In this document: one piece after another, positions 16,135-24,617 of the stretch
Layout of the letters: each line of letters starts with the position of its first letter
Numbering within the stretch: the stretch's first letter is position 1
Source: Actinacidiphila cocklensis
Lineage (GTDB): Bacteria; Actinomycetota; Actinomycetes; Streptomycetales; Streptomycetaceae
Direction of reading: 5' to 3'
DNA: 64,000 nt
Assembly (NCBI RefSeq): GCF_907177275.1
Contig: NZ_CAJSLV010000001.1
Span: 372,001 to 436,000 of the forward strand
Translations under genes and position numbers: made by a program
The notes under the pieces: generated by a model
Told to the model about the DNA's origin: nothing
Seen by the model: the letters and a program-made list of their open reading frames with translations, nothing else
Databases searched by the model: none

Positions 16135-17463
16135 TCACACACGCACGGGTCTGGGTTCCTTGGGCGTCAGGGCGACCAGGTCCTCGCGCGGGGACAGCAG
16201 CGGCGCGGCCATCGCGGTGGTCACCAGCGCCATCACCACCATCATGGTGAACATGCGCACGTCGAGGACGCCGAGCGTCATCGCCGCGTTGAGGATGACC
16301 AGTTCGGTCAGACCGCGGGTGTTCATCAGCAGCCCGAGGTTCTTCGCCTCCCGGCAGCCGAGGCCGGCCAGCCGTGCCGGGACGAACGCGCCGAGCAGCT
16401 TGCCTGCGCAGCTCACCGCGACGATGAGCAGCAGCGCGAGGGAGTCGGAGGCCGTGAGCGCGGACAGGTCCACGTTCAGCCCGGTCACGACGAAGAAGAC
16501 CGGCAGCAGGATCAGGCCCATGTCGTCCATCGGCCGGCGGACGTGCCGGGCGAGCAGCGCGGCCGGTTCCCGCGGGGTGACGAAGCCGAAGAGGAAGGCG
16601 CCGAAGATCGCGTGCAGGCCGATCCACGTGGTCAGCCACGCGGAGACCAGGGCGCCGGACGCGAGGACCATCAGCAGCGGCCGCCAGCGCTCGGCCGCCG
16701 CCCACTGCCGCACCAGCCCGCCGAGCACCGGCCGTACGACCAGCAGCATGCCGGTGGTGAACAGCAGGCCGTAGCCGACGGTGGAGAGCAGCTTGTGGTA
16801 GTCGCCGTCGGCGGTCACCATCGCGGAGACGTACGCCAGCAGGCACCACGCCAGGACGTCGTCGACCGCCGCGCTGGCCAGGGCCAGGGTGCCGACCCGG
16901 GTGTCGATGAGCCGGTTGTCGTTGAGGATGCGGGCCAGCACGGGGAAGGCCGTCACCGACATCGCCGTGCCGAGGAAGACCGCGAAGGTGGCGAAGGAGA
17001 TGTGGTGGCCGGCGACCGTCGAGTGGTCCGGGTAGAGCACCGGGGCCGTCGCCACGCCGAGCCCGAAGGCCAGCGCGATCGACGACAGCGACACGCCCGC
17101 CGCCAGCCGGGCGTGCGGGCGTACCAGCCGCTTGTCGAACTCCCAGCCCACCGCGAACATGAACAGCACCAGGGCGACCTGGGAGATCGCGTTCAGCAGC
17201 GGCCGCACCTCGGACGGGAAGAGCCGGTGCGACAGGTCGCCCGGCAACTGCCCGAGCAGGCTGGGTCCCAGAGCGATGCCCGCCGCGATCTCACCGATCA
17301 CCGCGGGCTGGCGCAACCGGCGGAAGACGCGGCCCAGGGCCAGCCCCAGGACGATGACGACGGCGATGTCGGCCAGCATGATGCCGGTGACCATGTCGGC
17401 CGAGCGGGCGGCGAGTTGCACGTGCCCCGGGTCCGCGCCGGACAGCGCGGCGGAGGCGCTCAC
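16135..17463 (-). CDS. CPA2-type cation:proton antiporter
   Basis: A 442-residue membrane protein with about 12 transmembrane segments of the Na+/H+ exchanger (Kef/CPA2) family. Recognisable segments are RQPAVIGEIAAGIALGPSLL, AVDDVLAWCLLAYVSAM (with the paired aspartates of the ion site) and LLMNTRGLTELVIL. There is no C-terminal RCK domain. GTG at 17463 overlaps the stop of the SnoaL-like gene as GTGA, so the two are translationally coupled. It could serve product export, self-resistance or ion balance during production; which is unknown. Confidence 0.88.
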   Translation of the reverse strand: MSASAALSGADPGHVQLAARSADMVTGIMLADIAVVIVLGLALGRVFRRLRQPAVIGEIAAGIALGPSLLGQLPGDLSHRLFPSEVRPLLNAISQVALVLFMFAVGWEFDKRLVRPHARLAAGVSLSSIALAFGLGVATAPVLYPDHSTVAGHHISFATFAVFLGTAMSVTAFPVLARILNDNRLIDTRVGTLALASAAVDDVLAWCLLAYVSAMVTADGDYHKLLSTVGYGLLFTTGMLLVVRPVLGGLVRQWAAAERWRPLLMVLASGALVSAWLTTWIGLHAIFGAFLFGFVTPREPAALLARHVRRPMDDMGLILLPVFFVVTGLNVDLSALTASDSLALLLIVAVSCAGKLLGAFVPARLAGLGCREAKNLGLLMNTRGLTELVILNAAMTLGVLDVRMFTMMVVMALVTTAMAAPLLSPREDLVALTPKEPRPVRV

Positions 17464-17921
17464 CGCTCGCCCCCGGTAGGCAGCGGCGGGGTGCCGCTCA
17501 GCCACACCACGCGGAAGCGGAGGCCGGCCAGGCGCCAGCCGTCGGGGGTGCGGCGGGCCTCGCCGTTGACGAAGGTCCCGGTGGTGAAGAGCGGTTCACC
17601 CGCGCTGCCCGGGTGGTGGACGTGCGTGGACATCAGGTTGGACCGCAGCAGCAGCCGCTCGGGTTCGCCGGCCGCGTCGTCGGGGCGGTCGACCACCACG
17701 GGGCCGTTCAGATGCTGGGTCGCGGCGAACGCGGACAGTGCCGCGCGGTGCCAGTCCGCCATGCCGGCCAGCCCTTCGTGCCGGCTCATGGGGAATTCGA
17801 CGAGGGCGTCCGCGGTGAACAGCCCGCCCGCCCACTCGTCGTCGAGTTTCTGATCGTCGAGGCCGACCAGATAGCGGTCCAGTAGCCGGGCCGCTTCCGC
17901 AGACGCTGATTCGTAGTCCAT
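17460..17921 (-). CDS. SnoaL-like (NTF2-fold) protein
   Basis: A 153-residue protein of the SnoaL_4/NTF2-like superfamily: N-terminal helices (LLDRYLVGLDDQKLDDEWAG), FTADALVEFP, and a C-terminal strand pattern RRTPDGWRLAGLRFRVVW. Members in type II clusters act as cyclases, hydroxylases or dehydratases; which applies here is not clear. ATG at 17921 is chosen from homologue length; an upstream in-frame GTG would add 12 residues. It is the first gene of a leftward operon, divergent from the tandem-ABM oxygenase. Confidence 0.8.
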   Translation of the reverse strand: MDYESASAEAARLLDRYLVGLDDQKLDDEWAGGLFTADALVEFPMSRHEGLAGMADWHRAALSAFAATQHLNGPVVVDRPDDAAGEPERLLLRSNLMSTHVHHPGSAGEPLFTTGTFVNGEARRTPDGWRLAGLRFRVVWLSGTPPLPTGGER

Positions 17922-17975
17922 TGTTCGAGGATGGCGACCGGGACGCCGGTCGACCAAGGCTGCTTTCCCCGTACC

Positions 17976-18008
17976 TGACGAAGCTGTGCAAGATCTGACG
18001 GTGTTCAG
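17976..18008. promoter_or_regulatory. 11-bp-phased repeat motif (site B) in the divergent promoter
   Basis: TGACGAAGCTG, TGCAAGATCTG and ACGGTGTTCAG follow one another in 11-base steps between the SnoaL-like gene and the oxygenase gene. The first 22 bases match site A at 16 of 22 positions. Such spacing is typical of SARP and OmpR-type winged-helix regulators. Confidence 0.5.
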
Positions 18009-18127
18009 AAGGAGTTGACCATCCGCAAGAAGTCCTGAACCGCGGCTACTTTCGTTTCCGGCGGTGACCCGGTGATGCTTGTCGAAGCATCACCTCCCGT
18101 CGTCCCAGGAATGGAAGGCACCACAAA

Positions 18128-18820
18128 ATGCCGAAGATCGCAGCGGACGGTAAGTACCTGATCGTCCTCAACCTGTTCTCCACCGACGCGGCGGACAAGC
18201 AGGAGAGCCTGCTCGGGGCCATGCGCGAGATCGTCGACTCGGCCGCCTACCCCGGCTGGGTCTCCAGCACCATGCACAGCGGGACCGACCGGTTCGGCAC
18301 CGCCAACTTCATCCAGTGGCGCAGCACCGAGGACCTGGAGAAGCGCTACGCCGGCGAGGAGTTCAAGCACCGCACCATGCCGCTCTTCACCGAAATGACC
18401 ACCTCCATCCGGCTGCTCCAGAACGAGATCGTCCACACCCTCCAGGCGCCCGAGCTGGACGGCGTCACGGAGATCTCCACGAGCCGCGACGACTACACCG
18501 TCATCGACATCGTCTCGGTCGCCCCGGAGAACCAGGACGTCCTGATCGAGGCGCTGGGCGCGGGCCACGAGTTCCTGCTCAAGGTGCCCGGGTTCCGCAG
18601 CAGCACGGTCCTGCGCGGCCTGCGCGCCCGCGGTCTCGACGGCTCCTTCGCCGTCGTCTACGCACAGTGGGCGGACAAGGCCGCGTACGACGCCTACCGG
18701 ACGACCCCGCAGTCGGAGCAGCCCGCCGAGCGGCTGGCCGCGGAGGCCCGGATCGACGAGCTGGCCACCGCCCGCGACTCCAACACCTACCGGGTGGTGC
18801 ATTCCCGTTCCGCCGCGTAG
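18128..18820 (+). CDS. Tandem ABM-domain oxygenase, AlpJ/JadG/GilOII-like
   Basis: A 230-residue protein with two antibiotic-biosynthesis-monooxygenase (dimeric ferredoxin-like) domains, about residues 8-100 and 118-205. From memory, segments such as NFIQWRSTEDLEKRYAG and EEFKHRTMPLF closely resemble the AlpJ family (AlpJ, JadG, GilOII), which open or contract the B ring of angucyclines using reduced flavin. That would fit the flavin reductase nearby, but the subfamily call rests on recall, not alignment. ATG at 18128 has GGAAGG upstream. It is followed after 72 bases by the first OmpR-type regulator, probably cotranscribed. Confidence 0.8.
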   Translation: MPKIAADGKYLIVLNLFSTDAADKQESLLGAMREIVDSAAYPGWVSSTMHSGTDRFGTANFIQWRSTEDLEKRYAGEEFKHRTMPLFTEMTTSIRLLQNEIVHTLQAPELDGVTEISTSRDDYTVIDIVSVAPENQDVLIEALGAGHEFLLKVPGFRSSTVLRGLRARGLDGSFAVVYAQWADKAAYDAYRTTPQSEQPAERLAAEARIDELATARDSNTYRVVHSRSAA

Positions 18821-18892
18821 CACCTCCCCGGCGGCGGGCAGCAGGGACCGGGGCCGTGGGGCCGTTCGCGGCGGACCGATACGGAGCGAACA

Positions 18893-19588
18893 GTGAAGAC
18901 GCGCGTGCTCGTGGTCGACCCCGACGAGGGGACCGCCGCCGACCTGGCCGAGCGGCTGGAGCGCAACGGATACGAAGTCGCCAGGGTGGCCACCGGCCGG
19001 GCCGCCCTGGCCGCCTGGACCCACGCCGACCTGGTGCTGCTCGACCTCGGGCTGCGGGACGTGGACGCCCTGGAGGTGTGCGCGCAGATCCGTGGCGCGG
19101 GCATCACTCCGGTGATCACCCTGGCGGCCGGCGGAACGGAGGTCGACCGCGTCCTCAGCTTCCAGGCCGGGGCCGACGACTGCCTCATCAAGCCGTACGG
19201 CTACCGGGAACTGGTGGCGCGGATCTGCGCCATCATGCGCCGGCTGGCCCCGCCGAGCAGCACCTCCGCGATCTCCCACGGCGCGCTGCGCATCGACCCG
19301 CAGGGCCGGCAGGTGCACGTGGGGGAGCGCGCGGTCAAGGTCACCCGCAAGGAGTTCGACCTGCTCCATCTGCTGGCCTCGATGCCGCGCACGGTGGTCT
19401 CCCGCCGGGAGCTGATGGCCAGGGTCTGGGCGGACGAGTGGTTCGTCTCCAACCGCACGGTGGACACCCACATCAGTGCCCTGCGCGGCAAGCTCGGACC
19501 GGGCGAGTGGATCGTGACGGTCCGGGGGGTCGGCTACCGGATGGGACCGGGAAGCACCGAACCCCGGTCCCAGGACGGCGAGGAGTGA
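18893..19588 (+). CDS. Atypical OmpR/PhoB-type response regulator 1 (JadR1-like)
   Basis: A 231-residue orphan regulator with receiver and winged-helix domains. The presumed phosphoacceptor is Asp51 (VLLDLGL) and the conserved lysine is Lys100 (IKPYG). The conserved Thr of the switch is replaced by Ala (TLAAGG), and the acidic pocket reads VVDPDEG. Orphan regulators of this kind in angucycline clusters (JadR1, AurR-type) can be controlled by pathway product instead of phosphorylation. The C-terminal domain holds KVTRKEFDLLHLLA and RTVDTHISALRGKLG. Start is GTG at 18893. No sensor kinase is nearby. Confidence 0.88.
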   Translation: MKTRVLVVDPDEGTAADLAERLERNGYEVARVATGRAALAAWTHADLVLLDLGLRDVDALEVCAQIRGAGITPVITLAAGGTEVDRVLSFQAGADDCLIKPYGYRELVARICAIMRRLAPPSSTSAISHGALRIDPQGRQVHVGERAVKVTRKEFDLLHLLASMPRTVVSRRELMARVWADEWFVSNRTVDTHISALRGKLGPGEWIVTVRGVGYRMGPGSTEPRSQDGEE

Positions 19589-19607
19589 CACACGGGTGCC
19601 CGCGGCG

Positions 19608-20300
19608 TCACAGCGACAGCTCGTCGTCCTGCAGGTGCAGCCGCGCGCGGGCGGAGATGCCGACCGCGTCGGCGAGCACGGCGCTCCGCCCGGCCGGCTC
19701 CATGCGTTTGGCCACCTCGGGCCTCGCCAGGCCCGGCAGGAAGATGTTCCAGAAGCCGGTGAGCGCGTGGTACGCGCGGGGCTCGGCGTTGTCGGCGATC
19801 TGCAGGCCGATCCCGGTGGTCGCCGTGACCACCGCGCAGGTGACCTCCTGGAGGCGGACGTCGGGGGACAGCTCGTCGTTCCTGGCCGCCTCGGCGAGCA
19901 GGCGTTCGACGCAGGAGTGCCACTCCTGGTCGAGCGCCTGTCTGCGTGCGCGGGTGCTGTCGGTGCCCAGCCGGAAGCCCGCCCGTACCACCACGTCCCA
20001 GCGCAGCAGGCGGGCGAAGGCGTGCGACATGTCGGTGAGCGCCTGGAGCGCGTCCGGGTTGGCGTCGTAGGCGATCCGCCCGGCCCCCCGCAGGAGGCTC
20101 GCGCACGCCTCCTCGACCGCGTCGGCGACCGCCTGCTTGTTCCTGAAGTGGAAGTGGAGTGCTCCAGGACTGACCCCGGCACCCGCGCTGATGTCGAAGA
20201 TCGTGGTCAGCGTGTAGCCGTTCTGGTCGAAGACCCGTGCCGCCGAGTGGAGCAGAGCACGGCGGGTGCGGACGGCACGATCCGATCGTTCTGCCAGCAA
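19608..20300 (-). CDS. ScbR/ArpA-like butyrolactone-receptor homologue (TetR family)
   Basis: A 230-residue TetR protein. The N-terminus AVRTRRALLHSAARVFDQNG, followed by SPGALHFHFRNKQAVADAV, is characteristic of gamma-butyrolactone receptors and pseudo-receptors (ScbR2, JadR2). A TTG start at 20300 has a perfect GAAGGAGG site five bases upstream; the alternative GTG at 20324 has none and would place that site inside the coding region. It converges with response regulator 1. A matching ARE-like operator lies over the promoter of response regulator 2 (24997-25018), so it probably represses that activator. Confidence 0.87.
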   Translation of the reverse strand: MLAERSDRAVRTRRALLHSAARVFDQNGYTLTTIFDISAGAGVSPGALHFHFRNKQAVADAVEEACASLLRGAGRIAYDANPDALQALTDMSHAFARLLRWDVVVRAGFRLGTDSTRARRQALDQEWHSCVERLLAEAARNDELSPDVRLQEVTCAVVTATTGIGLQIADNAEPRAYHALTGFWNIFLPGLARPEVAKRMEPAGRSAVLADAVGISARARLHLQDDELSL

Positions 20301-20345
20301 CTGAACCTCCTTCTTCTGGCCCACCGGCGTGCCGTACGGGCGTTG

Positions 20346-20375
20346 TCCGGGCGCTTCCTGTCCGAGCGTTTCCTG
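20346..20375. repeat. Two tandem 15-bp repeats upstream of the TetR gene
   Basis: TCCGGGCGCTTCCTG and TCCGAGCGTTTCCTG are adjacent copies differing at two positions. They lie 46-75 bases upstream of the TTG start of the ScbR-like gene and could be a regulator site. Confidence 0.4.
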
Positions 20376-20457
20376 TCTGCCGAGCCGTGCTGACGTGCGG
20401 AGGGACCAGCACCGCGCCGCGGCGCCGGTCCCGTTAACCGGTGTGCGCGAGACCGGC

Positions 20458-21075
20458 TCAGGGCTGCCGGCCGTACCACCCCGCGAGCTGGTCGATCAGC
20501 GGAGCGTCCGTCGGCACCTCGACGACCGGTCCGAACGGCACCGGGCCGCCCCGGGGTTCGGCCGGCACCGCGTGCCGCATGGCCGCGACGGGCGCAGCGA
20601 GGGCCTCCGCGTCCCAGGCCGGCGCCTGGCCGGTCGCCTGGGCCAGGTCCCAGGTGTGCAGGGAGAGCTCGGTCGCGTACACGATGCACGCGGCGGCACC
20701 CGGCACGGTGGCGAAGCCGAGCTCGATGGACTTGCCCAGGACCGCCGGGTCCGACCACACCGCCTCGGCGTCGCGGACCCCGTCTTCCCATGCCTTCTGC
20801 CACTCGTCCTCGCGCACGTCCTCGGCGAACGACGGAACGGTGAACGGGTGGCCGCCGCTGCCCGCGACGGAGACCCGCCGCAGCACCGCGACCAGGTGCT
20901 GGGCGAGTTGCCGGGCACTGTAGTCGGGGCAGGGGCTGGTGTTGCCGTACTGCTCGGGCCGCACGGCCGCGACGGTGTCCCCGGCCAGCGCAACGGCCTT
21001 GAAGAGCGCCCGGCGGGGGTCCGTCCCGGCCCTGGCCTCGTTCTCGCTGCTACCGCTGATCTCAGTCATGCTCAT
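20458..21075 (-). CDS. TIGR03086-type DinB/maleylpyruvate-isomerase-like protein
   Basis: A 205-residue protein with an N-terminal four-helix metal-binding fold (RRALFKAVALAGDTVAAV; CPDYSARQLAQHLVAVLRRV) and the ATELSLHTWDLAQATG segment typical of the TIGR03086/MDMPI family. These use mycothiol or bacillithiol as cofactor, or act as mycothiol-dependent isomerases or transferases; the role here is unknown. ATGs at 21075 and 21069 are both possible. It is followed, on the same strand, after the PPOX and MFS genes, suggesting a leftward operon of three. Confidence 0.82.
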   Translation of the reverse strand: MSMTEISGSSENEARAGTDPRRALFKAVALAGDTVAAVRPEQYGNTSPCPDYSARQLAQHLVAVLRRVSVAGSGGHPFTVPSFAEDVREDEWQKAWEDGVRDAEAVWSDPAVLGKSIELGFATVPGAAACIVYATELSLHTWDLAQATGQAPAWDAEALAAPVAAMRHAVPAEPRGGPVPFGPVVEVPTDAPLIDQLAGWYGRQP

Positions 21076-21127
21076 TCCGTCCTTGCCACTGATGACTGCA
21101 CGTGCTTTCCCGGGACGCCACGGCGGA

Positions 21128-21553
21128 TCACCAGATCCCCATGACGCGCTCGACGGCGATCTCGACGACGACCAGCCCCGGGAGTTCGGGCGGCGGCGAC
21201 GCGTAGCGCCGGATGTACCGGCGCACCCCCTCGGCCAGCCGCCCCGGTTCGCTGGAGACGGTCGCCCGGCCTTCGAGGGTGATCCAGCGGAACTGGACCG
21301 TCTGGCAGATGCCGACCGGCAGGTCGGGATGGGCCAGGATGTTGCGGATCTTCGCCCGCGACTCGGTGGTCATGACGCGCACCAGACCCGAGTCGTCGTC
21401 CCAGCTGAACCGCACCGGCGCCAGATGGGGTGAGCCGTCCCGCCGCACCGTGGTGAGCACGCCGGTGTGCGGCCCGGCCAGCAGCTGCGCCGCTCCCGGC
21501 GGAAGCTGCTGGACCTGGTGGTTCCTCTGGTCGAGAGGTCGGCTATCCGGCAT
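21128..21553 (-). CDS. PPOX-class F420/FMN-dependent enzyme
   Basis: A 141-residue split-beta-barrel protein of the pyridoxamine-5'-phosphate-oxidase-like superfamily (TIGR03618 type). It shows GVLTTVRRDGSPHLAPVRF, KIRNILAHPDLPVGI and a C-terminal strand LVVVEIAVERVMGIW. Many actinobacterial members bind F420 and reduce quinones or unsaturated ketones. Its start overlaps the end of the exporter gene by 11 bases, so translation is coupled. A role in reducing a cluster intermediate is plausible but not shown. Confidence 0.85.
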   Translation of the reverse strand: MPDSRPLDQRNHQVQQLPPGAAQLLAGPHTGVLTTVRRDGSPHLAPVRFSWDDDSGLVRVMTTESRAKIRNILAHPDLPVGICQTVQFRWITLEGRATVSSEPGRLAEGVRRYIRRYASPPPELPGLVVVEIAVERVMGIW

Positions 21554-23039
21554 TGGCGCCCGCCGCCTCTTTCGCCAGGTCGCCGCCGCTGGCGGGCCCC
21601 TGCTGGGCCTTCAGCATGGGCAGCAGCAGCGCGCACACCAGCGCGGTCAGCGTCAGGCAGTACCCGACGGTGAAGGCGTGGTGGTAGACGGTGGTCAGGG
21701 TGTGCTGCACCTTCGCGGAGTCGCCGCCGGTCGCCGCCAGCTTCTTCGGCAGGTTGTGCAACGCGATGGTCGCGGCAACGGCCAGGCCCAGGGCACCGCC
21801 GAGTTCCTGACTGGTGTTGATCAGGCCTGCGGCCAGACCCGCCTGACGCTCCGACACGCCGATCTGGGCGGCGATCTGTAGCGGCACGAACGAGAAGCCC
21901 ATGCCGAGCCCGAAGATCATGTACGCCGGCAGGAGGTGGGTGAGGTACGAGGCGTCCGAGGCGGCCCTGGACATCAGGAACAGGCCGACCGAGCACAGGC
22001 CCAGCCCGGAGAGCAGGACGGGCTTCGCCGCGGTCTTGGTGACCAGCTGTGAGGCCACGCCCGCGCCGACACCGGCCATCAGCGCCTGCGGGACGTAGGC
22101 CATACCGGTCTTGATCGGGCTGTACCCGAGGACCTGCTGCATGAACAGGCTCGCGAAGAAGAAGAAGCTCACCACGGCGGCGAGGAAGAACACCGTCGAC
22201 AGGTTCGCCGTCCGGAGCGTCGGCACCCGGAAGATGCGGAACGGCACCAGCGGGTCGGACCTGCGCTGCTCCACCACGATGAAGGTGAGGATCAGCACGG
22301 CCGCGGCGATGAGCGTGGGCAGTACCCGCGCCGAACCCCAGCCGTAGCTGATCGCCTCGTCGAGCGAGTAGATCAGCAGCATCAGGCCGGCGGTGATGAC
22401 GACCGCGCCCGGTACGTCGAAGCGCCGGCCTTCACCGCGGCTCTCGGGCAGCACCTTGGGCGCCAGCACCACGGCCGCCGCGGCGATCGGGACGTTGATG
22501 AAGAAGATCCAGCGCCAGCCGGGACCTTCGGTGAGCAGACCGCCGAAGACGACGCCGGCGATGGAGGCGATTCCGGCCAGCCCGCCCCACACGCCGAGCG
22601 CCTTGTTCCGCGCTTCGCCCTCGGGGAACGTGACGGTCAGTGTGCTGAGCGCGGCCGGTGCCACCAGCGCGGAGCCGAAGCCCTGAACGCCGCGGCACAC
22701 GAAGAGCAGTATGGCGTCCTGGGAGGAGCCGCCCACCAGCGAGGCCACGCCGAAGAGCAGCAGGCCCACCTGGAGGATGCGGCGCCGGCCGAACTTGTCG
22801 GCGAGCCGGGACCCCAGCAGCAGGCAGCCGCCCAGAATCGCGCCGTACGCGGTCACCACGTACGGAAGGTCGGCAGGCGCGATATGAAGACCGCGCTGCA
22901 TCGAGGGAAGCGCCACATTCACGATCGACACATCGAGGAAGACCATGAACTGGGCAACACAGAGAAAGGCCAGGATAAGTCCGGGACTCTTGGTAGGGGT
23001 GGCGGATGGTGCCACGGCGTCCGCGGATGACGAGCTCAT
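21543..23039 (-). CDS. DHA2-family MFS exporter of the polyketide cluster
   Basis: A 498-residue 14-segment EmrB/QacA-type transporter. It has FLDVSIVNVALPSMQ in segment 1, RLADKFGRRRILQVGL as motif A, and GVVFGGLLTEGPGWRWIFFINVP near segment 5. It probably exports the polyketide and gives self-resistance. ATG at 23039 has a GGAG site. It starts a leftward operon with the PPOX and TIGR03086 genes and shares a 378-base divergent promoter region with the methyltransferase gene. Confidence 0.9.
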   Translation of the reverse strand: MSSSSADAVAPSATPTKSPGLILAFLCVAQFMVFLDVSIVNVALPSMQRGLHIAPADLPYVVTAYGAILGGCLLLGSRLADKFGRRRILQVGLLLFGVASLVGGSSQDAILLFVCRGVQGFGSALVAPAALSTLTVTFPEGEARNKALGVWGGLAGIASIAGVVFGGLLTEGPGWRWIFFINVPIAAAAVVLAPKVLPESRGEGRRFDVPGAVVITAGLMLLIYSLDEAISYGWGSARVLPTLIAAAVLILTFIVVEQRRSDPLVPFRIFRVPTLRTANLSTVFFLAAVVSFFFFASLFMQQVLGYSPIKTGMAYVPQALMAGVGAGVASQLVTKTAAKPVLLSGLGLCSVGLFLMSRAASDASYLTHLLPAYMIFGLGMGFSFVPLQIAAQIGVSERQAGLAAGLINTSQELGGALGLAVAATIALHNLPKKLAATGGDSAKVQHTLTTVYHHAFTVGYCLTLTALVCALLLPMLKAQQGPASGGDLAKEAAGANAG

Positions 23040-23417
23040 CGAGCGACTCCATTCACTATTCGGAGCGATGGTGCGACGCTAGCACCCGCCTACTGATAGT
23101 TACCAAGCGGAAAGTGCCTGGTGACGTCCACCCGGATCACGTTTCCGCAGCTCAGAGCCTTGCATTTGATGGGCGCCGGTGCGCCGTCAGGTCCGGGTCC
23201 GCCGGCCCGGCGGGTCCGGGGGCGGTCGTCGGCCGGTCCGCGGGGGCACAGAATTGACAAACTTGCGGTGATTCTGACACGGGAGATCTATGCCCGTCAG
23301 TGGCGTGCCGGTGATGATGTGGAGAACGCGTTTTCCCGGCAGCAATTTCTCACCGAGGGAAGACGTGTGTCACTCACAAGCCCCCGACGGCAAACTCTCA
23401 ACGCAAAGGAAGAATAA
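23040..23417. promoter_or_regulatory. Divergent promoter region, exporter/methyltransferase, with repeat site C
   Basis: No gene is seen in these 378 bases. A TTGACA -35-like box (23254-23259) precedes the methyltransferase gene. Overlapping it (23255-23276) is TGACAAACTTG followed by CGGTGATTCTG, which matches site A (near 15451) at 16 of 22 positions. On the other strand TTGGTA and a downstream TAG-rich stretch could serve the exporter. Confidence 0.5.
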
Positions 23418-24116
23418 ATGAGCGAGCAGCAGGGTGTGGACGTCGATCTCGGGTCCGTCGACTTCAACATCGTGTACGACGGCGGCGAGCTGGTGCCCGG
23501 TCTGATCACCAAGGGCGTTCCGTGGGACACCCGCGAACCCCAGCCGGGCGTCATCGAGTTCGAGAAGCGCGGCCGTATCCGCGGCTCGGTCCTCGACGCG
23601 GGGTGCGGCCTGGGCGACAACGCCGCGTACCTGGCCGCGCGCGGCCACACGGTCGCCGCCTTCGACGCCTCGTCGAGCGCGATCGCGCAGGCGAAGGAGC
23701 GGCACAAGAGCTTCGACATCGAGTTCTTCGTCGCGAACGCGACCGAGATCACCGGGTACGAGGGCCGGTTCGACACCGTGGTCGACAGCGCGCTCTACCA
23801 CGTGCTGGAAACCGACGACCGGCGGCAGTACCTGGAGGCGCTGCGCCGGGTCACGAAGGAGGGCGCCTGGCTCGACATGCTCGTCTTCGCGAACATCCCG
23901 GGCGGCATGCCGGCCCCGATGTCCGTGCCGGACGACGAGCTCAAGAAGTCCATCGCGGACGCCGGCTGGGAGATCACCAGCATGAAGATGGGCACCTTCT
24001 CCGGGGTCGAGGCCATCATGGACGTCTTCGTCAAGACGTTCGACGTCGTCCCGAACACCGACTCCAAGGGCCAGATCCACGTTCCGACCTGGCTGATCGA
24101 GGCTCACCGGGTCTGA
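23418..24116 (+). CDS. Class I SAM-dependent methyltransferase
   Basis: A 232-residue methyltransferase with motif I VLDAGCGLGDNAAYLA, acidic residue after the second strand (AFDASSSA) and motif near FDTVVDSALYHVLE. The fold and length resemble the TPMT/UbiE-like group that methylates small phenols and quinols. GilM of gilvocarcin biosynthesis may be a relative, but I cannot check that. ATG at 23418 has AAGGAAG upstream. It probably O-methylates the polyketide core. Confidence 0.88.
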   Translation: MSEQQGVDVDLGSVDFNIVYDGGELVPGLITKGVPWDTREPQPGVIEFEKRGRIRGSVLDAGCGLGDNAAYLAARGHTVAAFDASSSAIAQAKERHKSFDIEFFVANATEITGYEGRFDTVVDSALYHVLETDDRRQYLEALRRVTKEGAWLDMLVFANIPGGMPAPMSVPDDELKKSIADAGWEITSMKMGTFSGVEAIMDVFVKTFDVVPNTDSKGQIHVPTWLIEAHRV

Positions 24117-24132
24117 CACCCCGAGCGGTGGC

Positions 24133-24176
24133 GCAGGCCCCCGTCCCCACGGTCCCGGCCGGGGGCGGGGGCCTGC
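24133..24176. terminator. Bidirectional terminator hairpin
   Basis: GCAGGCCCCCGTCCCC pairs with GGGGGCGGGGGCCTGC (15 Watson-Crick pairs and one G-T) across a 12-base loop, between the convergent methyltransferase and HxlR genes. Confidence 0.7.
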
Positions 24177-24221
24177 CCACGACGGCCGGGAGCGGGCTCT
24201 CCACGGGTGGCCGAGCGCCGG

Positions 24222-24617
24222 TCAGCGGCGCAGGCGGGCGGGCTCGCGCTCCTCGTAGTGCAGCCGAGCCTGCCGGACCTTCTCCAGGTTGTCCCCCGAC
24301 CAGTTGGCGAGCACCTCGAAGACACCCGCGAGGCTCTGTCCCAGTTCGCTGATCTCGTACTCGACGCGCGCGGGCACCCCCGGGTGGGTGGTGCGGACCA
24401 CCAGTCCGTCGCGCTCCAGTTTCCGCAGCGTGTCGGTCAGCACCTTGGGAGTGACCGACATGATCTGGCGCTCGAGTTCCCCGAAGCGCTGCCGGCCGCA
24501 CGCGTGCAGCGTCCACAGGATCGGTGTGGTCCACCGGCTGAAAACGATCTCCACGACGGGACCGATCGGGCAGGCTTCCTCGGGATGCGGTTCGACGACC
24601 TCGACTTCGCCGTTCAT
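24222..24617 (-). CDS. HxlR-family transcriptional regulator
   Basis: A 131-residue HxlR/MarR-like winged helix protein. CPIGPVVEIVFSRWTTPILW and FGELERQIMSVTPKVLTDTLRKLE-type sequence, followed by the wing VPARVEYEISELGQSL, are typical. Such proteins often sense quinones or electrophiles through the N-terminal cysteine (Cys16 here). It sits between the methyltransferase and response regulator 2; its target is unknown. Confidence 0.9.
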   Translation of the reverse strand: MNGEVEVVEPHPEEACPIGPVVEIVFSRWTTPILWTLHACGRQRFGELERQIMSVTPKVLTDTLRKLERDGLVVRTTHPGVPARVEYEISELGQSLAGVFEVLANWSGDNLEKVRQARLHYEEREPARLRR

